Assembly: GCF_945859685.1 (NCBI RefSeq)
Contig: NC_079147.1
Coordinates: 128,520,238-128,584,237 of the forward strand
DNA: 64,000 nucleotides
DNA from: Eupeodes corollae
Taxonomy: Eukaryota; Arthropoda; Insecta; Diptera; Syrphidae
Direction of reading: 5' to 3'
A program made the position numbers and the translations under genes. Under the pieces are notes generated by a model. The model worked only from the letters and a program-made list of their open reading frames with translations, searched no databases and was not told the DNA's origin. Shown here piece by piece: positions 45,845 through 57,458 of the stretch (position 1 is its first letter; the number at the start of each line of letters is the position of its first letter).

Positions 45845-47530
45845 TGTCAGTGAAATTTAATGTTCCAAACTTATATATAACAATTAGAAGTTTTTTTGGC
45901 TTGATAAGGAAAAATAAAATAATCTTTTAACAATTTTCAATCTACAAAACCGTCACAAATTTATAACATTGCAATGTTCCAACAAAATGTACGACATAAC
46001 ACAGATACTCATGACCAAAAACATTCTAATTAAGACATAAACACTCGGTAGCCATCTTGGTTTGTTAACAAGTAAAACGAACATCTAGTTTATAATGGCT
46101 GAAACACAAACCCGCTTCTGCTTCGGATTCGCCAGACGTTCAATGAATTCAATGCATGCTATCACAATGAAGTTTCAACCTCACGATTCGTTTGTCAATC
46201 GTAAGGAAATAACGTAATGTTACGTAATGTGACTCCAAACAGAAGCTCTCGTTCAAATTTCCTGAACATGAGAGATTGATATTTGTTATTACAAGCTGTG
46301 TAAAGGGAATTGCACATGAGAACAAACAACGAATGAACGAATGGACGAACAAACGTGATTTTACACTTTTCAAAAAGTCAATTTCAAACAAAAACATATT
46401 TAAATTATAAGAAACCAATTGACACTTACGTTATGATAATAAAATTTGCATTTTGTTTTGTAAAAACAATTTGGTAGTAACGAATTGCCGTGAGGTTGCT
46501 GCGAACTGTCAAGCTCTATTCGCATTCCACATACCATCCACACTGCAACGAATAAATTTTTCGCGCTTAACCTTAAATTTATAACACTCTTGTATTGTTT
46601 GTTAAAAAGGGTAATTATAAATTGACGATTCCTCGCTGTCTGCGAATAGAAATAAATCTCAAGTGAAAGAAAAGACAAAATATGCGAACATCCACAGTTC
46701 GAAGTTTGCAGTTCGTATTTCTGTGTAATTTGTTTAATACCTAATTAATATATGTTTTAAATCTAAACCTTATCGTTTTCATTATGACAGGTAGATGGCT
46801 ATTATGTATTTTAATGGTAACACTGTGTGAACTGTAGTTGAAAGAAAAGGGGTTGGATAACTTATATATTATGTTAGTGATACTTAAACTTTGCTTTTTT
46901 CGTTTTTTCTAATGTTTGACTTTAAAAAAAAAATAAGAAAAAGTATAATCCCATTGCAGAAAATTTGGTATTTTTATTTCAATATTTTGTTAGAACCAAT
47001 TAAAAAATTTAACTTGACAACCAACACTAATTAAGAATTGTTTAATCAATTTGAATTGAAATCACTTTACAAATCCGGAAAGCTTGGTGGTGGTCACATT
47101 TGACTATCAAAGTGTAACTATCCATATCAGAGATCACAAAAACCGATTCCATGTAGAAATATGAATATAATTTATAACTATTACTTTAGTATTGACATCA
47201 ACTTTTATTTAAATAACGTTTAATAAATGCCATATACAATTGAATTGATTATTATTGATAATTTTGTGTATAAAAAAAATAAAAAACACTGATAACTGTT
47301 TGTAAATTGGATTTCAGGATCAAATATCGTTTTAAAAATTTAAGATATTAGCGTCGAATTAATTCACTATTAAATCTTATTTTGAACATTCAATAAAATT
47401 GAAATTTTGTTTACAAAACAAGAAAATCTACACAAATATCAAGAAATTGAAGGGAATCGGTTTTTAGCTTTAGTAATATAAACAAAAAACAAAATATTGG
47501 AACCGCTTATATAAAACTTCGTTTTCAATA
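45845..47530. promoter_or_regulatory. Region upstream of sip3 coding exon 1
   Basis: Should contain the sip3 5' UTR and promoter (minus strand). No clear TATA box or initiator can be singled out. A small plus-strand frame at 46095-46217 (MAETQTRFCFGFARRS) in a reasonable start context might be a divergent transcript but lacks other support. The rest is AT-rich. Confidence 0.35.
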
Positions 47531-47539
47531 TCATGCCTT

Positions 47540-48680
47540 AGTTTAGGTTAGGTTAAAGTGGCTGTCCAATATGGAAACGGACACACTAAGGCCAGTTTAA
47601 TGGCTCATTGTGATACCACGTTAATCTTGAGGCTTCCTCCTATACTCAATGGAATCAGTTTTTTATCTTTCGATACCCCTGCTTTCTTATAGTTCTCCAT
47701 TTTCCTTTCTTCCCAGTAAATAAAATCGACTATTACTCTGTTATGAAAAAAAGTGATATTATTTCTTGTCGATTCCGCCTGGGACTTGAACCCACGAACC
47801 TTGCAACTATCTTCGGACACCACTTTATTTTAATTCATTTTTATTACTTCAATCTTAAACATATCTTAAATTGGTGGCACCTTCTGATCTTGGGCTGTGG
47901 TTGTTTCTGGTGTTGCTGATGATTTTGCTGCTTCTGCTTCTGTTGCTTCTGCTGCTGCTCCTGTTGCTGTTTCTACTACTCCTACTGCCTCGGTTGTAGC
48001 TGTTCTTGTTGCTGTTAATTGGCCTTAGCTGAAGTCGATGGGCCCTTAACAATTGGGCAGGTTACTACCGCTGGCTTCTTTTTATTTTGCTCCGTTAATG
48101 TGTTTTTGGGAGCGGGCTTGGGTTGTGGTTGTTTTTGCTGCTGTTGTTTTTGTTGCAGTTGCTTTAGCGCTGCCTCTTCCTGTCGGTGCGCCTCTTATTT
48201 AAGCTTAAGTGCACTGAGAAAGGGCTCTATTTCCTCCTTGAACTTATTAAGGGTTTGCTCCAACTGGCTGATGGCTGCCTGTTTGTCTTGCAGGGCCTGC
48301 ACCAGTTCTCTTTCACCTTGGAGGTCCGCCGCTACCTGTGGTTCTGCTACTGGCAACACTGTAATATCGCCTGATGTGTTGGCAGAGGTATCTTTCGTAG
48401 CCCACGCTTCCTTCCCCTTAACCATTTGCTTCACTTCCCAATCGATGAAATCAAAAATTGCTCGATAGTGAAAAAAAGCAATAATATTCTTCGTCGACTC
48501 CACACGGGATTCGAACCCACGACCTCTGGATTCGTCTGCAGACGCCATTTTTTTCAATAAGGCCCTTAATATAAAACTTAAAGCAAACTAAAACTACCTT
48601 TTTTACCTATAAACTACTTAAAACTAGAACAACCACAGCAGCAAATCTAACTATCTAATATTTTTGTTTTTCATATTTTG
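47540..48680 (-). mobile_element. LINE-B 5' UTR and ORF1 fragment(s)
   Basis: The 5' UTR (48680-48560) leads into ORF1 at 48557-48195, with STKNIIAFFHYRAIFDFIDW and a predicted coiled coil (LQDKQAAISQLEQTLNKFKE), followed by a glutamine-rich part (to about 47870). A second short ORF1 start occurs at 47823-47605 (STRNNITFFHNRVIVDFIYW), so two truncated copies are joined. ORF1 would bind element RNA. Confidence 0.75.
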
Positions 48681-49996
48681 GTATCTTTTTCTTTATAATT
48701 TTTTTTTATTTCATTTTTGTTTAATGTTTTTTATTTTGTTTTTGTATTTTTTTTTCCCTATTTCTTTTTGTGCCACAAGGCCTCTTCTACTTAAAACTAA
48801 GCCCTAAAACTATAAAAGAAGTATGTAAGCCAGCCAAGGCTTAAAACCCCATCCCGACTACCAACCATCAAGTGCCGATTGAAGCCACCAAAACTAGTTC
48901 TCCTGCTTCACCCTATCAGTTCGGTTTCGTTCGGACACAGCCCTACTGAACCGAAAGAGCTCTGGTCCGCCTTGTGTCATGACGTCGCGATTGTACAAGA
49001 GTCGCCTATTAACAGTTCGTAGTCTGACGCGGTAGAATAGCGGAACTGCCAAAATATCCTTTATGAGACCGCATCTAACTAAAAAGGGGAATGCCTCTGA
49101 TAGAATGAAGCTGCTCAAGCGTGCACTTTTAAAATACTCGTTGTTCTGATAGGACGGCCCCGAAAATTAAATCGTTGATCGAAGACATAGCTCTTGCAAT
49201 GTGACCTCGAACGAGATTTATCACGAAATTGTCAATTCTGTTGATTAAAGCCCAGTTGTATACGACCTCGTTGGAATAGCAATGCACATAAAAGGATTTG
49301 GCTGTTCGATATAAGCCGAAACAGCGTCGTAAACACTGCCGCTCGAACACCCGAAACTTCTCTCTATCCGGGAAACTTCAACGTGGAACCACACAGGACA
49401 ACCATAAACGATCATCGGCCATATGAGGCAATGTAGCAAATTACCTTCAGTCTGGGGTCAAGCCGACTGCTAAAAAACAGCCGTTTCGTCAGAAAGAAAG
49501 CTAATTGCTGCCCGTGAAGATCAACGATGACCATCTTCCACGTATCCCTCTTGATTGTTGATCGGGCCGGTACGCAATAAGATCGTCGGCGTACGCAATT
49601 GCCTTTGCAAAACTACCTCCAACTCACTGGTGTAAATGCTGAAGAGAATCGATGACTTTACAGCTGCCTGTTCTTGACCATTTTTAATTGAGAATGTTTT
49701 GGCAGAAGCCAAGCCTACTCAGTTTAAGGTAAAGACCATCTAACCATACGGTGTCAAAGGCCTTTTCCAAATCAACCAGAACAGCACTTGTGCATTGTCG
49801 TTTTGTCATTACTCGACTTGAACAGGAACTGTTTATCCGAAATTATTTTGTTGTCGGCAGCCAACTAAGTCAGAGCTCTATTAATGATTTTTTCGAAAAC
49901 TTTGCTGATGCTCGGAAGAAGACTTATCGACCGAAGATTTGACAGGTTGGAGTTGTCCTTTCCCTTTTTCGGTAGAAGATGAACCACAGCGGTTTT

Positions 49997-50374
49997 TCAA
50001 TGCACTGGATAATATGCATTATTCAGTGCATTGTTGAAGAGTGTGGTGTAAATGTCAATTGTTTCCATCGGTAAATGTCTTTGTACAACGTTGGATATAC
50101 CATCGACACCTGCTGACTTTTTATTTTTTATTGAATTGAAGCTGAGCTGAAGCTCAACCTTAGTCACTAACAAGGACCTTGCTCCCTTTTGCTCGGCGAT
50201 TATGGCATTTGCCAAGGAATCGTCATTGAACCGCATGAAACCGCGGTTCTCAGTTCGCCATTGTGTCATATCAGTTCGAAAGTAAAAGTGATAAAGTAGG
50301 GCTCTGTTTTCCAGGTCGTGGTTGGGGCGAATGCTAATATTCACCTTGTACACTTGCTGGAAGGCAGATCCCAC
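49997..50374 (-). pseudogene. LINE-B RT fingers region
   Basis: Longest intact frame of ORF2: a spacer (NHDLENRALLYHFYFRTDMT), then the RT start SFNSIKNKKSAGVDGISNVV and HLPMETIDIYTTLFNNALNN. It is separated from the catalytic box by frameshifts. Confidence 0.8.
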
Positions 50375-51689
50375 CGCCTCAACTTTTTCTTTCGGATCTT
50401 CAATGATATAGAAGTCATCGTCGAAGATGGCTTCTTCTGGATCTATTCAGTAAGCGACTCTTGTGCTTACGTAGTGCGTCAATAGTCGCGTTTCTGTAAG
50501 CGTCCATTTGGGCCGTTCGTTTTTTTGTATCGTCCATCTGTTGTAAATGTTAATCAATTTCTGTACATGCCTGATGTTTGGTGGGACTATTCACTCGAAC
50601 GAAGTTATCTCACAAGGGAGTTGGTGAAACGAAGCCCTCATATCTGACTGTAATTTTAATAGTGCGTTGCAACGTATTCCTACAACTCCACGCGTTCATT
50701 CGGAATCTGCATTACAGCAGCCAGTCTGTAAGCAGTTTCGAAGTTAGTCGAAGTCTGTTACTGTCACTCTAGTGTCGTACAGCAAAAGATCCAGAAAGGA
50801 GCCGCTTCTTGGATACGATATATTTTGCGGGCAAATCACCGGCCAAGATGAAACAGTTTTCTTCCAAGCTCAGTTTAAGTTCCCTTAAAAAAAATTTCGA
50901 GTTCTGAAGCAAAGTGAGTAAGCTCCAGCCGCATACTTCTTGCGTCTTGAGCTTTCGAAATTCATTGTTGTATACATATGACTTTATAATTTATGCCTTT
51001 TCGTATAAAGAGAGTGACACCGCAGCCTTGAGTGCTTGAGTGGAGTCGAGCCGGTCTCTTCTTACGATATTATAATTTGTATGAGTCAATTTGTGTTTGT
51101 GGCTTAGCTTAGTTTCGCAAGACATAAACACATCGGAACTGTAGTCTTTCAACTATTGGAACATATTTACTCTTCGTTCAATCCTTTTCAGTGAATTTAC
51201 ATTCACAGCTAGGACTTTAAGGCGCGTCTCCGGCAGTGCGCCCATTATGGTCTAAATTGCGCCAGACCAGGCAACAAAGAAAATAGATGATCCCTTTCGC
51301 CTTGCTCGTTTATCTGACTTTGCAGGCCTTTTAGTTGACATTGAATGCTCAACAACAAGGCTAGAATGTCAGGCTGCATCCCTGCCTTGGGGCCTTGGCG
51401 GAAACCGTTGGTGGAGCCTGTCTCGTGTTCCTATTCCCTGACACCATTTGGGCGTAAGAGAATTTTGCATCCACGAATTTTTGTGTTGGAGCCTGTCGAA
51501 CTGTTCGACTTCTTTCGGGTTTTTGAGTGGCCTGTTTTTTGTTTTATTTGTTGGACCTTACGGCAACCTCTATAGTTATCCGAGTGCCACTGTACCGAAT
51601 ACCGCTTATCTTTTTCGTTCAAAATATTTATAACAAAATTGCCATTAGTGAACGACTGACATACCTGTTTCAAGTCCTGCATGTCAACC

Positions 51690-52640
51690 CGGTAGGTCCT
51701 CATTGGGGCATCTTCTCCATCTTGGGCTGTGGTTGTTTCTGGTGCTGCTGCTGTTGTTGCTGCTTATGCTGCTGCTGCTGCTATTTCTGCTGCCTTTGTT
51801 GTAGCTGTTGCTGCTGTTTGGCCTTAGCTGAAGTCGATGGGCCCTAAGCCATTGGGCCTGTCACTGCTGCTGGCTTCTTTTTCTTTTGCTCCGCTCCTGT
51901 GTTTTTGGGAGCGGACTTAGGTTGTTGTTGTATTTGCTGCTGTGTTTGTTGTTGGTGTTGTTTTTGCTGCAGTTGTTTTTGTTTCAGTTTCTTTTGAGCT
52001 GGCTCTTCCTGTCTCTTGTTTAAGCTTAAGTGCACTGAAGAAGAGCTCTATTTCCTCCTTGAGCTAATTGAATCTTTCCTCGAACTGGCTGATGGTGGCC
52101 TGTTTGGTTTGCAGGGCCTGCACCAGTTCAGTTTCATCTTGGAGGTCCGCCACTACCTCCAAAGCCTTCGTTGTCGGCAGGACTGGCTCTGGCTCCGATA
52201 GGATTAAATCCTGAAGAGCCCCTCTCCATCTTCGGACACATATTCAGTTTTCTCCGACTCGGCGTAGTCTGAAAACTCGTTTTGGTGGAAATTCCTCCTT
52301 TACCACTCTCCATTTCCTTCCGCATATCCCGCCGCTTAGCGGAGTTGGCCTTTTGTTTTGGCTATGCTTCTTCAGCTTCCTTTTTTTTGATTGTGGCTGC
52401 CGCTCTGCCATGGTCTGATGCCTGACCAGATGTTATTGATGTTTTCGGTACCGTTGCCGCCACCGTAACATCACCTGATAGCTTGGCAGAGGTATTTTTC
52501 GATACCCCTGCTTTTTTCTCCTTCTCTATTACTTTTTGTTCCCAACTTATAAAATCAACAATTTCTCTGTTGTGAAAAAAAAAACTATTAAATTTTGTGT
52601 TAACTCCAGCTGAGAATAGAACCCACTACGCTTGGATCTG
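51690..52640 (-). pseudogene. LINE-B ORF1, glutamine-rich
   Basis: Fragments in shifting frames: an N-terminal block like that at 48557, lysine/glutamine-rich repeats (QQTQQQIQQQPKSAPKNTGA at 52035-51844), and a CTG/CAG-rich stretch (51735-51815) corresponding to polyglutamine. No zinc knuckle is seen. Confidence 0.7.
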
Positions 52641-52870
52641 CTTCCGGACGCCACTTTTTTTTTTAAATACGTTTTTATTAATTCATTCTTAAACCTATCT
52701 TAAAGCTAGACAAAAATTCATAAGACTAGCCTAATTAACAACTAACTTAATGGTCCCGTACGGACACTCTAAGTTAAACTATAACAGTTAAAACGAATGC
52801 CTTTCGGCCCTAACATCTATTTTACTTCAATTTTAATTTTATTTATTTTTGTATTTATTAGAAAATTTTG

Positions 52871-54180
52871 AAAGAAACTTATATCAAGATCTAAATCAAA
52901 ATTCATTTGTTCAGCTTCATATGTTTCTTTAAGATGTTATAAAAAAAACTTTAAGTATTTTTTAGTTAAAATAAAAGTTCTAGGATGACTTTGGTTTGAG
53001 ATTTTATAGATAAGGTCATATTGGCTATTTATAAGGAATCGCATTTTAAAGCCATTTAACCATGGATCTTGTATAAAGCTGACGTGGATGATTCCATTAG
53101 GAACACTCTTAGATATTCCAAAGCTATATAAGAGTCACTATATAAGAGTCTCTAAGTTAAGCACAAGGTGCAAGAGACTAATTGGGCATGGTTCTGGTTG
53201 CCAGAAAAAAATACCCCTTTGGCTATCTCTTCCGTAGGTTCCTAAACCTATAATCTGTCACATAAAAAGAGTTTAATTTAACCCAAAATAGCAGAAAGCC
53301 GTTCATTTGGAGAAGTAGCATCCCGCATATATGTGTGTTGCTTGCTGACGTAACATATATTCTTTTCAAAACAGAGTTTATAAATTATAAAAAACGCAAT
53401 TGCATCGTCCGCGTCACTCATCTTCACTTGTCATAGTTCATAAATCATAACATATATGATTCGTTCGACGTGTGTGGAAAAAAGTAAGACGCAAAATTCC
53501 ATATTGAACATAAAATAACATGCCGTATTTAGTTGTGTGTTCAACGCCGACATTTCAGTTAACTTTTGTTCGTAAATGCAGAACATAAATTACACAATCC
53601 TCATGCTAGCATGAACAAAATATACAAATAACCCAACATCACATTCACCACTCCACACTTTCAGTATGAATGCAAATACAGTGTTTTTTCATGCAGAAAT
53701 GTGTAGTGTATTGGACATATTAGCTTTTGGGTTGCTAGAATGGCAGTGGTTGTTGATTATCTTCATAATTTAATATCTTTGGCATTTTCGTTTCTAACTA
53801 TAACAAGCAAATCACACAACTTAGATAACATGCAAATTCCATAGTAATATTAAATTGATACAAATAGTAGTAATAATATAAAATAATAGCACATTAAGTA
53901 ATATTTATAATAATTTAATTTTGAAAGTCATTTGGGAAACCTTACCATCTTTATCTACTTGCTTTCAAAGATATTAAACTCTATGTAAAACGAAATTAAT
54001 CCCAAACACTGGCTTAGATTATTCACCTCGTACTTTTACTTTTTGGAAACCTGAGAGGAGGAGCTGCTACTGTGTTCTTTAAAGTGTTAATGTTTTTCAA
54101 AATAAACTTTCTGTGACCTGCAAATAACTTCCACAGAAACCTACGAATTATTTATATGTAAAACATAAATTGATTTACTT
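52871..54180. other. No gene recognised
   Basis: AT-rich. A 14-bp segment (CTATATAAGAGTCA/T) is tandemly repeated near 53125-53150. Isolated minus-strand pieces near 53000-53300 look like old coding sequence but cannot be assigned. Confidence 0.4.
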
Positions 54181-54200
54181 CGTTCAAAACAAAACAAAAT

Positions 54201-54359
54201 ATGGATAAAAAAAGAGACTTGTTATTAGGACTTCAATCAAATTCCAATTTAACTAATGTCACATTTAAGGAGCAATATTTAAATGACAAAGGAAGTGATT
54301 CGAGTACAGAACCGGATGTATTAAGGAGAAGCAATTCCTTGCCAATAATTATTTCCACC
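54201..54359 (+). CDS. Candidate first coding exon of an unidentified host gene
   Basis: ATG in AAAATATGG context opens 53 codons (MDKKRDLLLGLQSNSNLTNV to LRRSNSLPIIIST) ending in phase 0 at a good donor (ACC/GTGAGT, 54360). The segment RRSNSLP matches the mode-1 14-3-3 binding pattern (R-S-x-S-x-P), and codon use does not look TE-like. I do not recognise the protein, and later exons are not seen in the following 9.6 kb of nested TEs. Confidence 0.45.
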
Positions 54360-54800
54360 GTGAGTATAGCTTCAATTCATATATAAGCTGTGATTTATTA
54401 TATCTAAATGCATAGCTTTCTTAATTAAACATTTAAAAAGAAACATTCACGCCTTGTATTCCACAAATACAGTGCAGTGTGAAATGCTTAAAAGATTCGG
54501 TTATCAAACTCCTCTTATAAATGTATCTATAGATTTCACTTGTAAAGGCATGGTTAAACAGAACGCTGCCAGGGACGGTCAGAACGCAACGCACGGCAAA
54601 CAGAAAGCGGTGGGCTTTCAGGGTTCTTTTGACCCAGTTCTCAAAGTCAAGTCAATTCTTTTTTCTTTGCTATTATAATTTACACTGACAGAATTAATTC
54701 AGCAGACCAATTAAAAAAATTCCAATGTATTTTTAAACAGCAAAACAGGAATTTTTTGTAAAGAATACAAATTTAAGTTTTTCGTTAACAGTGAGCATCA
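54360..54800. other. No gene recognised
   Basis: Presumably intron after the exon above. A 74-codon frame at 54454-54678 has no features that support it. Confidence 0.4.
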
Positions 54801-54804
54801 AAAA

Positions 54805-54920
54805 AATGAGCAACTCTCAACCATTCTTGTGTTCAAGTACTATTGTCAGGGATGGAGAGGACCTATAGTTTAAAGCCGAATCCGAACGGCTTATTTGAGA
54901 AAGCACCTCTCATGCCAGAT
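54805..54920 (-). mobile_element. SINE body fragment
   Basis: Minus-strand sense, body only (CAACTCTCAACCATTCTTG on the plus strand); head and tail lost. Confidence 0.8.
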
Positions 54921-54945
54921 TTTTTACTCGTTTAATTTTGTTTTG

Positions 54946-55192
54946 TAGTACCCTTGGCATGATGGTTAGTGCGTTGGACTGTCATGCAAGGGGTCTTGGG
55001 TTCAATCCCTGCCTGTGCCACCTTAATTTAAAAAAAAATAATTTTCGCGGGTACTGCCTCTTGCGAGGAATTGACAAAACCTTCATGAGTAATTCTTGTC
55101 ATGAAAAAGTGCTATCTCAAACTAGCCGTTCGGATTCGGCCTAAAATTGTAGGTCTGTTGCGCCACCCCATTTTTTTTTTTTTTTTTTTTTT
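54946..55192 (+). mobile_element. SINE copy, plus strand, internal deletion
   Basis: Head CCCTTGGCATGATGGTTAG and box B-like GGTTCAATCCC are intact. About 80 bp of the distal body are deleted, and the tail is GTTGCGCCACCCC followed by a long T run. Confidence 0.9.
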
Positions 55193-55199
55193 CAATTTA

Positions 55200-57440
55200 A
55201 TGGTAGTCCTTTTTCATAGGCAACTTATCCTAAACTGAGAACTGAAAATAATATATAAATAAAAAATTTCATCATTCCTAATGCTTTATCAGTTAATTGT
55301 TTATATTCATCATGTTATGTCTGCATGATGCCAAACCAAATGCTTGGGAAGTGTTGGTGACCGGGTGTCGCAAAGCATTATTTCACTTTGCGTGTTAATA
55401 TTTATTTTGGATGTGAATTTTAACATACTCCCTCCACCCTTAGCTTTTCGCCTCCTGATGAAACTATTAATATCTTTTTTTAAAATGATATAATTGACAA
55501 AGTTGTTAGAATTAGTAAAGTAATTACGACATCGTTATAATTCAAATTTGTGTGAATATTTAAATCATTGTTATATATTATTTAATTCTTGGGTGACATC
55601 AAAAATTCTTAAGTGATGTAAATGTACATCATTTTTATAAAATTTTTATAATTCGTAATTTTCAAATTTTATTATAACGTTATCTTGATCCTTCACCTAA
55701 TTTCTTTCGTCGCAATTACCAAATGCTACATTAGCATTTTTTATTACTACTATTCCATTTTTAATTTCATACATTATATTTTTGCTTATAATTTGTATAC
55801 ATAGATACATAATTCACATTCTTTTAAATGTTTATATTCAACTTTACATTCGTCAAAGTATTTCAAAAGGTTTGTAGGTTTTAAATTTATGTCCTCCTTT
55901 TAAGTATTAGACATTGGTAGAATATGAGCTTTATGAAAGGGAATTATATTTTGCGGAATTTGTAATATAAAAATAGTTTGGTTTATACCACTTTCGGTAT
56001 AAACTGCTGCCAACCTTTATTTGTTTGAGTTTATCAAAATTTACATCGTATTATTTTATTTCTTGAATTGTTAGAATATTGGTAGTTAATATGCACAATC
56101 TGCCTTTTAAAATGTTTTTCTGATTTTTTTCTATTATACGATATATTTGTGTGATTCTATTTTCTAAATGTTGAATAAAAAACATGATTAGGTTTACTTG
56201 TCTCGAAGTTGTATTTTAGATTTATGAGAATAAATAAATAAACATGAGTTATTTAGTTCTTATTTATTATTAAAATTTTAATGTTACAACTTAAGTTTAA
56301 TTATATTCTAAATCTACACAACACGTTGGTGATGTTTCTCCATCAGCGGGTGGAACACTTTAGAGTACTTTAAATTATTCCACCCGTGCTTGTCTTTAAT
56401 TGTAGATTTGTTTTAACTTGTTTGTTATTATTTTTAATTAATTTTTGAGATATGTCATTGAGTACTCTTAATTTTTCTTCTATAGCCAATCTATCCTCTT
56501 CATCCATTGTTCCAAATATAACATTCAATATGTTCCCTTTTAAATTAAAAAGACTTCTTGTGTCTTCAACTCTCTTGTAGTGTTTTTGTTCTTGAGTTTT
56601 CGTATAAAACTTTTCTTTCATTGTGTGTCTTATCATATATGTACATCCTACAAATGTTACATAAATTATTTATTTCCGTAATTAGATGATTTTTAACATT
56701 TTTGAATGACTATTTTCATGTTCACGATGCAGCCGTATTTATTTTACTGCTTTTTCTTCTGTTTCTACTTAAACATTCATACAATTTTATTCTTGTACCG
56801 TATTTTTGCTAAAGAACATTATATTGTGATTCATTCATTGTTGTAAAAATTGTAGTGCACTTATGTGCTATATATGTTTTCATTATTTCTTCAAAATAAT
56901 TTTTGTTTACTAAATCGATTCCTATACTCAATCGAGATTTTCCTCTCATCGTTTTCATTTTAATTTCGTCTCCTAACTCAATAATTATTTACTGCGAATA
57001 TACACTTACTGCAGTATCTTTCAATAAAAAATGTAAGCTTGCTCAGCTAACATTCATTTGCATTAATTTTAGAATTTTTTTTAAAGGTTTGATCAGGGTA
57101 GAGCGATTTTCGCATAGTTCTTTATAAATCGTCTTTAATATCCCGTAAGTCTTAAAAACCTTTTAATTTGCTTAGTAGTCTTCGGAATATCTATTTTTTT
57201 ACTGAATCAAATGGTGCGCTTAAAATTGAATTTCCTTCTTCAAAAAGTTACATTTGTCAATTTAAATTTTTAAATTCAAATGTCTTAATTTTTTGAAAAT
57301 TAATGGAAGGTTTTGTAAGTGTTCTTTAAGGGAAGTAGAAAAAAATAAAATGTCGTCTAGATAGACAACACAAATCTAATATATCAAATTCTTCTGTCAC
57401 AGTGTAAGTTGTCATATTCCGAAACGGCTTATAAAATTTA
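55200..57440 (-). mobile_element. Errantivirus-like Gypsy element, 3' part (env, RT piece)
   Basis: Minus strand: RT with the YLDDILFFS catalytic box (about 57400-57060), then env (56660-55500), a polypurine tract (GGGTGGAGGGAG, about 55437-55425) and an LTR starting AGTATGTTAAAATTCAC, as errantivirus LTRs begin AGT. The LTR is cut by the SINE at 55192. The 5' half of the same or a related element continues at 62540-64000 beyond nested insertions. Pol is mostly deleted. Confidence 0.65.
56370..56636 (-). pseudogene. Errantivirus-like env fragment
   Basis: An 88-codon frame with RSLFNLKGNILNVIFGTMDE and a following coiled-coil-like region rich in N and K. This resembles the fusion-subunit start of errantivirus env (hydrophobic segment, then GTMDEED). 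The adjoining frames are broken and no complete glycoprotein is encoded. Confidence 0.55.
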
Positions 57441-57458
57441 AATGAAATTTTGCATATA

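Larger units (their letters stand above)
48780..52870 (-). mobile_element. LINE-B, near full-length copy
   Basis: Minus strand: 5' UTR (52870-52650), ORF1 (about 52640-51690, glutamine-rich with coiled coil), endonuclease (about 51240-50820), RT (50374-49560) and C-terminal part (49439-48894), 3' UTR to 48780. RT marks include IKNKKSAGVDGISNVV (fingers) and AYADDLIAYR (catalytic, near 49590). The C-terminus reads CLRRCFGLYRTAKSF. Overall organisation is I/LOA-group-like; I do not fix the clade. Many frameshifts; not active. Confidence 0.82.

Noticed and set aside
46149..46678. Two minus-strand frames upstream of sip3
   Set aside because: No splice signals linking them to exon 1, no HRD1 similarity, composition like non-coding DNA.
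48019..48468. Plus-strand 149-codon Cys/Ser/Leu-rich frame
   Set aside because: It is the antisense of the LINE-B ORF1 glutamine-rich region; CAG/CTG repeats read as Cys/Leu on the other strand.
51527..51847. Plus-strand cysteine-rich frame resembling a small secreted protein
   Set aside because: Antisense of the LINE-B ORF1 polyglutamine stretch.
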